50,571 bases of DNA, taken from positions 1 through 50,571 of the forward strand of contig NZ_WBSN01000019.1 in assembly GCF_009299475.1 (NCBI RefSeq), in the 5' to 3' direction. The translations under genes were made by a program, and so were the position numbers. The notes beneath the pieces are model-generated. The model worked only from the letters and a program-made list of their open reading frames with translations. It made no database searches and had not been told where the DNA came from. Shown in pieces: positions 37,393 to 46,641 of this stretch (its first letter is position 1; the number at the start of each line of letters is the position of its first letter). The DNA comes from Bifidobacterium avesanii (GTDB taxonomy: Bacteria; Actinomycetota; Actinomycetes; Actinomycetales; Bifidobacteriaceae).

Positions 37393-37641
37393 TCATCCGC
37401 GGAAATCAAACGGCTTGGGCGGCGCCACGTGGTCATGGTCCCTGCCCCAGCGCTTCGCGTCGGGCACGTCCATCTGGTCGCACAGCACGTTCCAGACGGT
37501 GCGCGGCTCCTCCCCCGCGGCGAGCGCCTCCACCACGGTCCTCGATCCCAAAGCGGTCAGCTGCTGGTCGTGCGCGAGCGAGCGGCCGTACGACCGCCCG
37601 AACACCTCCTCCAGCAGCGCCCAGAATTCACGTTCATGCAC
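37393..37641 (-). CDS. DUF3046 family small protein
   Basis: An 82-residue protein with the DUF3046 pattern: EFWALLEEVFGRSYGRSLAHD near the start, LGSRTVVEALAAGEEPRTVW in the middle, and a final VPDAKRWGRD. The family is actinobacterial, commonly found next to recA, and of unknown function. The GTG start at 37641 has TACACT ending seven bases before it, suggesting a leaderless transcript. The frame continues upstream to 37707 but crosses the clgR terminator. The gene is between clgR and recA on the same strand. Confidence 0.8.
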   Translation of the reverse strand: MHEREFWALLEEVFGRSYGRSLAHDQQLTALGSRTVVEALAAGEEPRTVWNVLCDQMDVPDAKRWGRDHDHVAPPKPFDFRG

Positions 37642-37669
37642 GTGCGACAGTGTACGTGCCCCGAGCAAC

Positions 37670-37705
37670 AAAAAGCCGCGGGCCACGGCAGCCGCGGCCC
37701 GCGGC
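37670..37705 (-). terminator. Rho-independent terminator of clgR
   Basis: On the minus strand a 10-bp stem GCCGCGGGCC...GGCCCGCGGC (37675-37705) with a short loop is followed by TTTTTGTTG. It lies 25 bases after the clgR stop, and separates clgR from the DUF3046 gene. Confidence 0.85.
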
Positions 37706-37729
37706 AATCGAAAAGCGCCGAAAACGAAA

Positions 37730-38260
37730 TCACGCCTCGAAGGACTCGAGGTAGTCGGCCACCATGCGCAGCATCTGCGACACGCTCACGCCCAGCGACT
37801 CGGCGATGGAGCTGAGCAGTTCGGAGCTGGCTTCCTTCTGGCCGCGCTCCACCTCGGAGAGATAGCCGAGCGACACGCCGGCCTTCGCGGAGACCTCGCG
37901 CAGGGTCTTGCGGTCCTTGGTGCGCAGGTCGCGCAGCACGTGCCCGATCGCCCCGCGCAGGGACACGGACTGGTCGCCGCGGCGCTCCTCGGCGCCCTGA
38001 CGCGACGCGGAGCCGGCCGGGGAGTGCACGCCGCCCTCCTCAAGGCCCCACATGCGGTTCTTGGCCGCATCGCGCTCGTCCTTGGCCTTCTTGGCCGCGC
38101 GCGCACGCAGCACCTGCTGCTGGGCGTAGAGCACCGCGCGCTGCTGGGCCGGCGTCAGATCACGCATGCGGGTTCCCGTCTCCCGCGCCACGGGCTTGCA
38201 GCATGCGGGAAGCACCTGCACGGTTTCGTTGCCACGCGTCATCGTCTCGGTTGCCGTCAT
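37730..38260 (-). CDS. clgR: ClgR-like XRE-family transcriptional regulator
   Basis: Probably the activator of clp protease genes. The helix-turn-helix covers about 101-164, with [20 protein letters not shown] as its core and [12 protein letters not shown] after it, matching ClgR. The 176-residue length exceeds typical ClgR (about 110) because of an N-terminal region with a Cys-Cys pair (C20, C21) and Ala/Lys-rich stretches. In-frame ATGs at residues 32 and 70 are alternative starts, but AAAGGGG before the first ATG supports the long form. It lies downstream of pgsA and cinA, as in other actinobacteria. Confidence 0.8.
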   Translation of the reverse strand: MTATETMTRGNETVQVLPACCKPVARETGTRMRDLTPAQQRAVLYAQQQVLRARAAKKAKDERDAAKNRMWGLEEGGVHSPAGSASRQGAEERRGDQSVSLRGAIGHVLRDLRTKDRKTLREVSAKAGVSLGYLSEVERGQKEASSELLSSIAESLGVSVSQMLRMVADYLESFEA

Positions 38261-38276
38261 CGCATACCCCTTTCAT

Positions 38277-38300
38277 CGGTTGAACTACATAGCTCAACCG
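38277..38300. promoter_or_regulatory. Inverted repeat upstream of clgR (possible autoregulatory operator)
   Basis: CGGTTGA (38277-38283) and TCAACCG (38294-38300) are perfect 7-bp arms with a 10-base centre, 17 bases before the clgR ATG. A possible promoter on the minus strand (CTTGAG, 16 bases, TATGTA) would place the repeat over the -10. Autoregulation is inferred, not shown. Confidence 0.5.
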
Positions 38301-38369
38301 GAGATATCTCAAGATTATTCCCAAGGAGAACGGCAACGTGACGCAGCTCACAATTCAGGTCCGCAAGGT

Positions 38370-38927
38370 TCAGGCCCGGCGCGCCGGCGCGGGAGCTGCT
38401 GACGGGATGGACGTGGACAGGTGGCGCAGCACGTGCAGCACGGTGCTCAGGCGGATCGCCTCGCGCGAGCCGTTGAGGTGCAGCTCGTAGGTGCGCACGT
38501 CGAAGGCGCCGTCCCCGGCGGGCAGCGCGATGCCGACGTACACCAGTCCTGCGGGCTTGTCGCCGTCGGGGCCGGGGCCGGCCACGCCCGTGGTGGACAG
38601 TCCGATCACATGGCCGGCCTTGCTGGGACGCGTGTAGAGGCCCGCCGTGCCCGTGGCCATCTGCGCCGCCACTTCGGCCTGCACGGCCCCGCCGTCGGCG
38701 AGCAGCTGCGCATCCACGCCGAGGATGGCGGCCTTGGCGGCGATGTCGTAGGTGACGGCCGATCCGAGGAACACCTTGGAGGCGCCGGGGATGCGCACGA
38801 ACGCGTCGGCGAGCAGGCCGCCGGTGAGCGATTCGGAGGCCGCGATGTACAGCCCGCGGCGCTCGCACATGTTGAGGATCATCGTCGCGAGCTCGTCGCG
38901 GCGGGGCTGGGCGCTGTCGTCCCCCAT
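38370..38927 (-). CDS. cinA: CinA C-terminal domain protein (nicotinamide-nucleotide amidohydrolase)
   Basis: A 185-residue stand-alone CinA C-terminal domain (PncC type), which deamidates nicotinamide mononucleotide in the pyridine-nucleotide salvage cycle. The motifs AASESLTGGLLADAF (29-43), VFLGSAVTYD and GVAGPGPDGDKPAG are those of the family. The N-terminal molybdopterin-like domain of full CinA is absent, as in many actinobacteria. The ATG follows AAGGAGT. Its start is 9 bases after the pgsA stop, so the two are probably one transcript. Confidence 0.9.
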   Translation of the reverse strand: MGDDSAQPRRDELATMILNMCERRGLYIAASESLTGGLLADAFVRIPGASKVFLGSAVTYDIAAKAAILGVDAQLLADGGAVQAEVAAQMATGTAGLYTRPSKAGHVIGLSTTGVAGPGPDGDKPAGLVYVGIALPAGDGAFDVRTYELHLNGSREAIRLSTVLHVLRHLSTSIPSAAPAPARRA

Positions 38928-38936
38928 CGGAACTCC

Positions 38937-39641
38937 TTACTCCTTGGACGTTTGCCCGTTGGACGCCGGGGCGGCCTTGGCGGCGCGCACGGTCTTGATC
39001 ACGTACTCGAGGCCGGAATACCAGCACAGGACGAGCGCCACGACGAGGAACGCCATGCCGAGCGCATAGAAGCCGCGCGTCCACCGGGCGGCGAGGCCGG
39101 TCGCGTACAGCGGGGCGAGCAGCATGGTCAGGGCGATGCACTGGAACAGGGTCTTGAGCTTGCCGGGCCACGCGGCGGCGATCACCCTGCCGCCCGTGTC
39201 GATCACGAAGAAGCGCATGACGGTGATGCCGATCTCGCGCACGAGGAACAGCACGGTGATCCACCACGCCACCTCGCCGAAGACGGAGAGCACCACGAGC
39301 GTGACGAGGATGAGCAGCTTGTCCGCGATGGGGTCCATGAGCTTGCCGAGCTCGGTGACCGCGTTGGTGCGGCGGGCGAGCCAGCCGTCGAGCTTGTCGG
39401 TCGAGGCGGCGACGAGGAAGATGATGCAGGCGGCCCATCGCAGGCCCACGTCGCCGGACGCGGACGCGGGCAGCGCGTCGGACAGACGGCCCGGATCCGC
39501 AAGGTCCGCGGTGGGCTGCGAGCCGGCGGCGACGAGCAGGACGACGAACACCACGACCAGCGCGATGCGCGCGTACGTCACCAGATTCGGCGCGCTGTTC
39601 CAGCCTTCGAGCAGCGACTGTTTCCCGTTGCGTTCGCCCAC
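38937..39641 (-). CDS. pgsA: CDP-diacylglycerol-glycerol-3-phosphate 3-phosphatidyltransferase
   Basis: Makes phosphatidylglycerol phosphate in the cytoplasmic membrane. The CDP-alcohol phosphotransferase motif is clear in DKLDGWLARRTNAVTELGKL followed by MDPIADKLL, with the spaced Asp residues. Several hydrophobic helices flank it. The length is 234 residues from the GTG at 39641, which follows AAAAGGAGA; the frame extends to 39764 but that part is Arg-rich and lies over the ftsK 3' end. The gene follows ftsK by 85 bases and precedes cinA. Confidence 0.9.
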   Translation of the reverse strand: MGERNGKQSLLEGWNSAPNLVTYARIALVVVFVVLLVAAGSQPTADLADPGRLSDALPASASGDVGLRWAACIIFLVAASTDKLDGWLARRTNAVTELGKLMDPIADKLLILVTLVVLSVFGEVAWWITVLFLVREIGITVMRFFVIDTGGRVIAAAWPGKLKTLFQCIALTMLLAPLYATGLAARWTRGFYALGMAFLVVALVLCWYSGLEYVIKTVRAAKAAPASNGQTSKE

Positions 39642-39679
39642 GGCGTCTCCTTTTCGCATCCTTGAGTGTCGTCTCCACG

Positions 39680-39697
39680 GTATCGCGGGGGCGATAC
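39680..39697. other. Short perfect hairpin between ftsK and pgsA
   Basis: GTATCGC-GGGG-GCGATAC forms a 7-bp stem with a 4-base loop in the 85-base gap. There is no T-run on the minus strand. It may be a processing or stability element in an ftsK-pgsA transcript. Confidence 0.45.
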
Positions 39698-39726
39698 GTT
39701 TGCGGCCCGGCCGCCTGGACGTCCGG

Positions 39727-42522
39727 TCACTCGGCGCCGGAGGCCGCGGGGGCGCCGGCAGCACCGGAAGCCGGGGACGCCTGCAGCGAGCTCGTCTCGC
39801 CGCGGATGAACGCGAGTACGGCGGGCAGGTCCTGCGGCTGGACGAGCACCTCGCGCGCCTTGGAGCCCTCGGAGGGCCCGACCACGCCGCGCGACTCGAG
39901 CAGGTCCATGAGGCGCCCGGCCTTGGCGAAGCCGACGCGCAGCTTGCGCTGGAGCATCGAGGTGGAGCCGAACTGCGAGGTGACCACGAGCTCGGCTGCC
40001 TGCAGCAGCAGCTCCATGTCGTCGCCGATCTCCTCGTCCGGCTCGACGGCCGCCTTCTCCGCCTCCTTGGCCATCTGCTCGATGTCCTCGCGGTAGTGCG
40101 GCTTGCGCTGCGTGCGCACGAACTCGACGGCCTTGCGGATCTCCGACTCGGACACCCACGAGCCCTGCACGCGCACGGGCTTGGCCTCGCCCATGGGCAG
40201 GAACAGCGCGTCGCCCTGGCCGATCAGGGTTTCGGCGCCGACCGTGTCGAGGATGACGCGCGAATCGGTGGCGGACGACGTGGCGAATGCGAGGCGCGAG
40301 GGGATGTTCGCCTTGATGAGGCCGGTGACCACGTCCACGCTCGGGCGCTGCGTGGCGAGCACCAGATGCACGCCGGCGGCTCGCGCGAGCTGCGTGATGC
40401 GCTGGATGGAGCTTTCCACGTCGTTCTTGGCGACCATCATGAGGTCGGCCATCTCGTCCACCACGACGAGGATGTACGGGTAGGGCGCCACCTTGCGGTT
40501 CGAGCCGGCGGGCGCGTGGACCTTGCCGGCGCGCACGGCCTCGTTGAAGTCCTTGACGTGCCTGAAGCCGAAGAACTCGAGGTCGGAGTAGCGGGCGTCC
40601 ATCTCCTTGACCACCCATTCGAGGGCCTGCGCGGCCTTCTTCGGGTCGGTGATGATGGGCGTGAGCAGGTGCGGGATGCCGGCGTAGGCGGACAGCTCCA
40701 CGCGCTTGGGGTCGACCATGATGAGGCGCACCTGCTCGGGCGTGGCGCGCATGATGATCGAGGTGAGCATGGAGTTGATGAAGCTGGACTTGCCGGAGCC
40801 GGTGGCGCCCGCGACGAGCAGATGCGGCATCTTGGTCAGGTCCGCGGTGACGAACTTGCCCTCCACGTCCTTGCCGACGCCGGTGAGCATGGGGTTCGGG
40901 TCGTTCATGGCCTTGTCGCTTCTCAGCACGTCGCCGAGGTGGACGATCTCGCGGTCCACGTTCGGGATTTCGATGCCGATGGCCGACTTGCCGGGGATGG
41001 GCGACAGGATGCGCACGTCCGAGCTGGCGACCGCGTAGGCAATGTTCTTCTGGAGGTTGGTGACCTTCTCGACCTTCACGCCGGGGCCGAGCTCGACCTC
41101 GTACTGGGTGACCGACGGGCCGCGCAGGAAGCCGACGACCTTGGCGTCCACGTTGAACTGGCCGAACGTGGAGGTCAGGGCGGCGATCACGCGGTCGTTG
41201 GCTGGCGTGCGGGCCTGATGCGGCTGGCCCTTGACGAGGATGTTGAGGTCCGGCAGGTGGTAGACGGCCGGGTCGGCGGACGGGGTCTCGCCGGAGTCTC
41301 CGGACGGGATGGGCTGCGACGGCTGGGGCTGCGGCGCGCCCTGGTTGTCGAGGTCCCACGGGTCGGCGGCCGGGGCGGCAGCGCCCGGCGTCATCGCGGT
41401 GGTGGGGGCCGCGTCCCCGGCCGGGGAGACGGCGGACGTCTCGGCGATTGGGGCGGACGGGCCGGCGGGTTGGAGGAAGGACGGCAGCACGGCGGTCTCC
41501 TGCGGATCGGCGGCCGGGACCGCGGTCGGGACGGTCGAAGCGCCGGACGAGGACGCCGTGCGCGGGGCGAGCGCGGTTTCGGCGGTCTGGCCGTGGTGGC
41601 TGGCCGCGCGCTCGAAGGCCTCGTCGCCGGCGTAGCGGTCGAGGGAGCGGTCCTCGTCCGTCCCGCGCACGCGGCCGAACAGGCGCGACAGCCAGGAGGC
41701 CTTGGCCGGCTTGGAGCGGTTTCCCTCGTCCGTGCCGTCGTGCGCGGGCACGCCGTCCGCCAATGCAAGCGTGGTGTCGCCGAGGCGGACCTCGTTGGGG
41801 AACTGCTCGGTCGCGTCGTCGCCCTTGCGCGCGCCGGAGGCGGAGCGGCCGCGGTTGATGCGCTCGGCGATGTCGTGCGCCTTGTCCGGCAGGTCGGTGA
41901 CGTGCGAGCGGGTGATGAGCAGCAGGGAGAACAGCGCCACGACCACGAACACGCTGATCGCGAACGCCTTGGAAAGGCCCCATGCGAGCGGGGAGCCGAG
42001 CACGAAGCCCAGCAGGCCGCCGGTGTTCTGCAGCACATGGATGTCGAAGCCGCGGACGTCGGAGGCGCCGGCCGCGTCGATGATCGAGCACACGGACCAC
42101 AGCAGCAGCACCCAGCCGCTCACCACGCGCGGGTTGTCCGAGCCCTTGCCGGAGTTGCGCATGAGACGCACGGCCACGATCACCAGCAGCGGGGGCAGCA
42201 CCACGCTCATCACGCCGAGCACCGCGGAGGCCGCGGCGTGCAGGGCCACGCCGAGCGCGCCCTGCACGCGGAACCACTCGCTGGCCACGAAGAAGATGGC
42301 GAGCACGATGAGCACGAAGCACAGGCCGTCGCGCCGGTAGACCGGGTCGTACTCCCCCACGCCCGTGAGCGAGCGGACCATCGCCCCGATCTGCCTCGGG
42401 ACGAACAGCAGCGCGCGCTTGCCCAGCGACTCGGCCGGCTGCGCGGCGCCCGACGACGCGGATCCGCGACCGCGACCGGCGGAACCGCTCCCCTTCTTCG
42501 ATGATGATGCTTCTCGTGCCAT
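39727..42522 (-). CDS. ftsK: DNA translocase FtsK
   Basis: Septal DNA pump that clears chromosomes and assists dimer resolution. The 931-residue protein has an N-terminal membrane domain with about four helices (residues 66-205), a Pro/Ala-rich disordered linker (about 210-420), the alpha/beta motor with Walker A GATGSGKS (572-579) and Walker [15 protein letters not shown], and a C-terminal gamma winged-helix domain (about 860-915, [21 protein letters not shown]). The ATG at 42522 follows GGGGGA. It heads the minus-strand run to recX. Confidence 0.95.
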   Translation of the reverse strand: MAREASSSKKGSGSAGRGRGSASSGAAQPAESLGKRALLFVPRQIGAMVRSLTGVGEYDPVYRRDGLCFVLIVLAIFFVASEWFRVQGALGVALHAAASAVLGVMSVVLPPLLVIVAVRLMRNSGKGSDNPRVVSGWVLLLWSVCSIIDAAGASDVRGFDIHVLQNTGGLLGFVLGSPLAWGLSKAFAISVFVVVALFSLLLITRSHVTDLPDKAHDIAERINRGRSASGARKGDDATEQFPNEVRLGDTTLALADGVPAHDGTDEGNRSKPAKASWLSRLFGRVRGTDEDRSLDRYAGDEAFERAASHHGQTAETALAPRTASSSGASTVPTAVPAADPQETAVLPSFLQPAGPSAPIAETSAVSPAGDAAPTTAMTPGAAAPAADPWDLDNQGAPQPQPSQPIPSGDSGETPSADPAVYHLPDLNILVKGQPHQARTPANDRVIAALTSTFGQFNVDAKVVGFLRGPSVTQYEVELGPGVKVEKVTNLQKNIAYAVASSDVRILSPIPGKSAIGIEIPNVDREIVHLGDVLRSDKAMNDPNPMLTGVGKDVEGKFVTADLTKMPHLLVAGATGSGKSSFINSMLTSIIMRATPEQVRLIMVDPKRVELSAYAGIPHLLTPIITDPKKAAQALEWVVKEMDARYSDLEFFGFRHVKDFNEAVRAGKVHAPAGSNRKVAPYPYILVVVDEMADLMMVAKNDVESSIQRITQLARAAGVHLVLATQRPSVDVVTGLIKANIPSRLAFATSSATDSRVILDTVGAETLIGQGDALFLPMGEAKPVRVQGSWVSESEIRKAVEFVRTQRKPHYREDIEQMAKEAEKAAVEPDEEIGDDMELLLQAAELVVTSQFGSTSMLQRKLRVGFAKAGRLMDLLESRGVVGPSEGSKAREVLVQPQDLPAVLAFIRGETSSLQASPASGAAGAPAASGAE

Positions 42523-42934
42523 AACGTCCCCCAGCGTACCCGACCGGCGAGGCAAGACGCCACGACGGGGCGGATTCCCCCACAAAATCAATCCCCATGA
42601 GCTTGCAGATACGGCGAAGGCCGCCGGTGTTGCATCACCGACGGCCTTCGCGTTTCAGAGGGACGCAAATCCGCCCCGTCGACGATGGATCCTTCGAAGC
42701 CAAACGTTCAAAAGCGGCCGCCTTCAAGAGCTTCGAAGCTGAACCGATCCTTCGCCGACACAGCCAGTATACGGCCGCGGCACCGGTTCCTCCAATAGCG
42801 GACCAACACCACATGTGATAGTTTTTTTGATACCGCACATGCGCGGTGGGATTCCACTGAACCGGAGTCCGAAAACGCATGGGCGATCGGCCGGGCCAAC
42901 CGGTCCGACCGCGTTTTTCAGAAAAGGGACACCT
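42523..42934. other. Structured gene-free region between divergent ftsK and a small membrane gene
   Basis: No gene is seen in 412 bases. It holds nested inverted repeats listed separately (42563-42681), the 12-bp palindrome AGCTTCGAAGCT (42729-42740), a T7 run near 42825, and a hairpin at about 42887-42909 (arms CGGCCGG/CCGGTCCG) followed by CGCGTTTTTC that looks like an intrinsic terminator or attenuator just before the small plus-strand gene. It might host an unannotated small RNA or a leader element. Confidence 0.5.
42563..42681. repeat. Nested inverted repeats (14-bp outer arms, 16-bp inner hairpin)
   Basis: Outer arms CGACGGGGCGGATT (42563-42576) and AATCCGCCCCGTCG (42668-42681) enclose an inner stem GCGAAGGCCGCCGGTG (42614-42629) and CACCGACGGCCTTCGC (42636-42651) with one mismatch and a 6-base loop. 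It lies between divergent genes, where a terminator is not expected unless an unannotated RNA ends here. Confidence 0.75.
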
Positions 42935-43096
42935 ATGGTTTCCTCAAATCGCCCCGGTCGTTCCGGGAACAATTCCACCATGGTGATCATTGCATTGATC
43001 ACACTCGCCGCCTATGCCGACAGGACATGGGTCACGGCGCTGCTCGGGCTGATCGTGCTGTACGTTCTGCTCGAGGATCGGCGGAACCGGAAGTAA
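42935..43096 (+). CDS. Small membrane protein (53 aa)
   Basis: A 53-residue protein of unknown function: a short polar N-terminus (MVSSNRPGRSGNNS), then two hydrophobic stretches (about 15-27 and 31-45) broken by DRTW, and a basic C-terminus EDRRNRK. The ATG follows AAAAGGGA and the stop is followed by a terminator-like hairpin at 43103, which supports a real gene despite the small size. It is convergent with miaA. No homologue is recalled. Confidence 0.55.
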   Translation: MVSSNRPGRSGNNSTMVIIALITLAAYADRTWVTALLGLIVLYVLLEDRRNRK

Positions 43097-43102
43097 CCGG
43101 GT

Positions 43103-43136
43103 GCCGCCGCGCTGCCCATCATAGCCGCGCGGCGGC
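43103..43136. terminator. Bidirectional hairpin between the small membrane gene and miaA
   Basis: Arms GCCGCCGCGC (43103-43112) and GCGCGGCGGC (43127-43136) pair perfectly around a 14-base loop between convergent genes. There is no long T-run. Confidence 0.55.
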
Positions 43137-43141
43137 GTTCC

Positions 43142-44143
43142 TCACTTGGTTTCGACGTCGCCCAGGTGGTGCTGGACGTACTCGTCGGCGCAGGCGTCGA
43201 CGGCATCGTAGTCGCCGGCGTCGGCATGGTCGATGATGGCCATGGCGTTGCTCAGCAGGGCCGGGTTCAGGGCCTGAAGCCAGTGGATGCGCGGGTCGCG
43301 GCCGAACCAGCCCATCTGCTTGCGGGCCAGCCGGCAGGTCTTCTGCGCCACGTCGGCGAACGCCTCGTCCTCGTCCATGAGCCCGTCGAGCACGTCGATC
43401 ATCTGCTGGTAGCCGAGCGCCCGGCCGGCCGTGAAACCGAGCCGGGGACGCAGCTCGCGCACCTCGTCGAGGAAGCCCTCCTCGCGCATGCGCCGCGTGC
43501 GCAGCATGATGCGCCGGTCCAGTTCGCGCCGGTCCAGGTCGAGCCCGATCTGCACGCACGGGATCACGTACCGGTAGCGCGGCAGGCTCGCCGAATACGG
43601 CCGCCCGGTGATCGCGATGACCTCCAGCGCGCGGACCGTGCGGCGCACGTTATGCGGGTCCATGCGCGCGGCCGCCTCGGGATCCTTGGCCTTGAGCTCG
43701 TCGAACAGCAGGCCGGGCCCCTCGCTTTCGGCGCGGCGTTCCAGCGCGGCGCGCACCTTGGGATCGGTGCCGGGGAAGGAGATGTCATCGATGGCCGCGC
43801 GGGCGTACAGGCCCGAACCGCCCACGAGGATCGGGCGGATGCCGCGCGACTGCAAATCGCGGATGCAGTCGCGGGCCAGCGTCTGGAAGCGCGCCACGCT
43901 CATCGCGTCGTCCGGGTCGATCACATCGATGAGGTGGTGCGGCACGGCGGCGCGCTCGGCCGGGGTGGGCTTCGCGGTGCCGATGTCCATGCCGCGGTAC
44001 ATCTGATAGGCGTCCGCGTTCACGATCTCGGCCTTCTCGCCGCGGTCCGCGAGCGCGCGGGCGACGGCGATGCCGAGGCCCGTCTTGCCCGAGGCGGTGG
44101 GCCCGACGATGGAGACGACGCGCGGCTCAGTGGCGGACGGCAT
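43142..44143 (-). CDS. miaA: tRNA dimethylallyltransferase MiaA
   Basis: Adds a dimethylallyl group to A37 of tRNAs reading codons that start with U, the first step toward ms2i6A. The 333-residue protein has the P-loop GPTASGKT (14-21), then [28 protein letters not shown] and LGYQQMI. It overlaps the 3' end of miaB by 17 bases, so the two genes for sequential steps are co-transcribed. Confidence 0.96.
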   Translation of the reverse strand: MPSATEPRVVSIVGPTASGKTGLGIAVARALADRGEKAEIVNADAYQMYRGMDIGTAKPTPAERAAVPHHLIDVIDPDDAMSVARFQTLARDCIRDLQSRGIRPILVGGSGLYARAAIDDISFPGTDPKVRAALERRAESEGPGLLFDELKAKDPEAAARMDPHNVRRTVRALEVIAITGRPYSASLPRYRYVIPCVQIGLDLDRRELDRRIMLRTRRMREEGFLDEVRELRPRLGFTAGRALGYQQMIDVLDGLMDEDEAFADVAQKTCRLARKQMGWFGRDPRIHWLQALNPALLSNAMAIIDHADAGDYDAVDACADEYVQHHLGDVETK

Positions 44144-45584
44144 AGGTCTGCCCCGCCTTCGGATCGGGATCGGCGATGAGGTTGTGACGGGCGGCGTGCG
44201 TGACCGTGGCGGTCACGAAGTCGCCGACCTTGGGCTCCGGATACCCCTCCGGCACGCCGACGTGCACGAGCACGCCCGTGCGCTCACGGCCCGTGACGCG
44301 CTTGGTGGCGGCGTCCTTCTTGCCGCGCGTGCCCGTGATCATCACCTCCACGTCGCGTCCCTCGAACTTTTTCATCTCCTCCTCGGTGATGCGCTCCTGC
44401 AGGGCGAGCAGGCGGTCGAAGCGGGCCTGCACCACGTCCTTCGGCACCTGCTCCATCGACGCGGCGGGCGTGCCGGGGCGCGGCGAGTACTCGAACGTGA
44501 ACGCCGAGGAGAACCGGGCCTGCTCGACCACGCGCATGGTCTCCTCGAAGTCCTCCTCGGTCTCGCCGGGGAAGCCCACGATGATGTCCGTGGAGATCTG
44601 CGCGTCCGGCATGGCCTCGCGCACCTTGTTGAGGATCGTCAGGAACTTGGCGGTGCGGTAGCTGCGGTGCATGGCCCTCAGGATCCGGTCGGAGCCGGAC
44701 TGCAGCGGCATGTGCAGTTGGTGCATCACGTTCGGGGTCTCGGCCATCGCGGCGATCACGTCGTCGGTGAACGCTGCCGGATGCGGCGACGTGAAGCGCA
44801 CGCGCTCCAGCCCCTCGATCTCGCCGCACGCGCGCAGCAGCTTGGAGAACGCGTACCGGTCGCCCATCGCGTAGCCGAACGAGTTCACGTTCTGCCCCAA
44901 CAGCGTGACCTCCTTGGCGCCCTCGTCCACGCACTTGCGCACCTCGGCCAGGATGTCGCCCGGACGGCGGTCGCGCTCGCGGCCGCGCGTGGTCGGCACG
45001 ATGCAGAACGTGCACGTGTTGTTGCAGCCCACGGAGATCGACACCCACGAGCTGACCTTGGAGGCGCGGGCGGCCGGCAGCTGGCTCGGGAAGACGGTCA
45101 GCTGGTCGCTCACCTCGGTCTGGGGCAGGCCGGTGGCGCGGTTCTGGTCGAGCAGCGCGGGCAGGCTGCCGATGTTCTTCGTGCCGAACACGGCCGCCGT
45201 CCACGGGGCTTTTTTGGCGATGCGCTCGCGGTCCAGCTGGGCCATGCAGCCGCCCACGGCGATCTGCAGGTTCGGACGCTGGCGCTTGCGCTCGGCCCAC
45301 AGGCCCAGCGTGCCGTACATGCGCTCGGCGGCGTTCTCGCGCACCGCGCAGGTGTTGAGCACGATCAGGTCCACGTCGCAGTCGGCGGCCTGCGCATCCG
45401 TGGCGGCCACGTAGCCGGCCTGCTCGAGCACGCCGGCGATGCGCTCGGAATCATGCACGTTCATCTGGCATCCCAGCGTGTGCACGGTGAACACGCCTTT
45501 GCCGCGCCCGGCCGCCACCCGCGGATCGGCCGGATCATTGGTCTTCGAGGCGCGCTCCGCCTCGGTCATCATCGCTTCGTCCAT
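44127..45584 (-). CDS. miaB: tRNA-2-methylthio-N6-dimethylallyladenosine synthase MiaB
   Basis: Radical-SAM methylthiotransferase that converts i6A37 to ms2i6A37 in tRNA. The 485-residue protein has three family Cys in the N-terminal UPF0004 domain (TLGCQMN, NTCAVRE, GGCMAQ), the radical-SAM cluster CNNTCTFC, and a C-terminal TRAM domain. The start ATG follows AGGATGG, and in-frame ATGs four and five codons later are alternatives. It overlaps miaA and is divergent from the small alarmone synthetase, 101 bases away. Confidence 0.96.
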   Translation of the reverse strand: MDEAMMTEAERASKTNDPADPRVAAGRGKGVFTVHTLGCQMNVHDSERIAGVLEQAGYVAATDAQAADCDVDLIVLNTCAVRENAAERMYGTLGLWAERKRQRPNLQIAVGGCMAQLDRERIAKKAPWTAAVFGTKNIGSLPALLDQNRATGLPQTEVSDQLTVFPSQLPAARASKVSSWVSISVGCNNTCTFCIVPTTRGRERDRRPGDILAEVRKCVDEGAKEVTLLGQNVNSFGYAMGDRYAFSKLLRACGEIEGLERVRFTSPHPAAFTDDVIAAMAETPNVMHQLHMPLQSGSDRILRAMHRSYRTAKFLTILNKVREAMPDAQISTDIIVGFPGETEEDFEETMRVVEQARFSSAFTFEYSPRPGTPAASMEQVPKDVVQARFDRLLALQERITEEEMKKFEGRDVEVMITGTRGKKDAATKRVTGRERTGVLVHVGVPEGYPEPKVGDFVTATVTHAARHNLIADPDPKAGQTYAVRH

Positions 45585-45685
45585 AACCGACCATCCTATC
45601 GGCGGGCTTGAACAGGTCCGATGCCGGTGACGGTTTTCCCAGCGATCGTTCAGGAAAACGGGTTCCGCTCCGGTAAAATGGTGGC

Positions 45686-46420
45686 GTGATTTTAGACCGA
45701 CACAGCCGAATCAACACCTCCGAAATCCAAGCCCGACTGAAGACCATCAACCTTGGCGATGAGCGCTTCGACCCCGAGGAGGTCGGCAGGTTCATCGACA
45801 TGATGCAGATCTACGAGGGCGCCATGTACGAGATCAGCACCAAGTTGGAGATCCTCGACGACGAGTTCCAGGTGCGCTTCAGCCACGACCCCATCCATCA
45901 CATGGAGCGGCGGCTCAAGTCCGTCAACTCGATCATCGGCAAGCTCGAGCGCAAGGGCCTGCCCGTGGCCGTGGACTCCGTGCGCGACCACCTCTTCGAC
46001 GTGGCCGGCATCCGCGTGATCTGCAACTACCGGGACGACGTGTACTCGGTGTCCAACTACCTGTCCGCCCAGTCGGACATCCAGGTGCTGCGCGTCAAGG
46101 ACTACATCAAGAACCCCAAGGTCAACGGCTACCGGTCGCTGCACGTGATCTACGCCGTGCCCGTGTTCCTGTCCTCCGGCCCGCACTACACGCCCGTGGA
46201 GGTGCAGTTCCGCACCATCGCCATGGACTACTGGGCCAGTCTGGAGCACGCGCTGCGCTACAAGACCGACCTGCCGGACGCCAAGCTCAACGAGCATTCG
46301 CAGACGCTGCTCGACTGCGCGCGGTCCCTGCAGAACATCGAGGTGCAGATGCAGAACATCCACCGGGACATCAACGGGGCTCCGCGCATGGAGGGGCAGT
46401 CGCCGGCGGCCGGGCGCTGA
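45686..46420 (+). CDS. Small alarmone synthetase (RelA/SpoT-domain, RelQ/RelP type)
   Basis: A 244-residue single-domain (p)ppGpp synthetase without the HD hydrolase, TGS or ACT domains. The synthetase core spans about 60-200, with [20 protein letters not shown] (99-118), [18 protein letters not shown] (136-153), EVQFRT (172-177) and the [13 protein letters not shown] end. Such enzymes are usually regulated by expression and supplement Rel. The GTG start at 45686 lies six bases after TAAAAT (45674-45679), so the mRNA is probably leaderless. It is divergent from miaB. Confidence 0.9.
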   Translation: MILDRHSRINTSEIQARLKTINLGDERFDPEEVGRFIDMMQIYEGAMYEISTKLEILDDEFQVRFSHDPIHHMERRLKSVNSIIGKLERKGLPVAVDSVRDHLFDVAGIRVICNYRDDVYSVSNYLSAQSDIQVLRVKDYIKNPKVNGYRSLHVIYAVPVFLSSGPHYTPVEVQFRTIAMDYWASLEHALRYKTDLPDAKLNEHSQTLLDCARSLQNIEVQMQNIHRDINGAPRMEGQSPAAGR

Positions 46421-46457
46421 AGGTTCTCCTTCTTGATCTGATACTTCCGGACGCTCC

Positions 46458-46526
46458 GCGCGTGCGGCGTCCGCGACACGCTCGAGGCCGCTCGGCCAAG
46501 CTGACGGTCGCGGACGCCGCACGCGC
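46458..46526. repeat. 20-bp perfect inverted repeat between convergent genes
   Basis: Arms at 46458-46477 and 46507-46526 (core GCGTGCGGCGTCCGCGA) pair perfectly around a 29-base GC-rich loop. It lies 38 bases after the alarmone synthetase stop. The stem would be very stable, but no T-run follows on either strand, so it may be a terminator of a GC-rich type or another structured element. Confidence 0.7.
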
Positions 46527-46598
46527 TCCGGTCCTCGAAGAGGCCGATTGCGACGAGCCGATCAATGCGACCAGTTGCCGGCATGGGCTGCTGGAGCG

Positions 46599-46630
46599 CA
46601 AAAGGGGCGGCTTCCGTTGGGAAGCCGCCC
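46599..46630 (-). terminator. Rho-independent terminator of the aldo/keto reductase gene
   Basis: On the minus strand GGGCGGCTTCC...GGAAGCCGCCC (46605-46630) with a 4-base loop is followed by CTTTTG, 11 bases after the reductase stop. Confidence 0.8.
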
Positions 46631-46641
46631 GAAGAATGCGA

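Noticed and set aside
37412..37754. Plus-strand frames through DUF3046 and the clgR terminator
   Set aside because: They have no ribosome binding site and cross a plain terminator.
42815..42934. N-terminal extension of the small membrane protein
   Set aside because: It would read through the terminator-like hairpin and T-run; the internal ATG has its own AAAAGGGA.
46421..46641. Possible small gene between the alarmone synthetase and the reductase
   Set aside because: Frames are only parts of antisense shadows; two hairpins occupy the gap.
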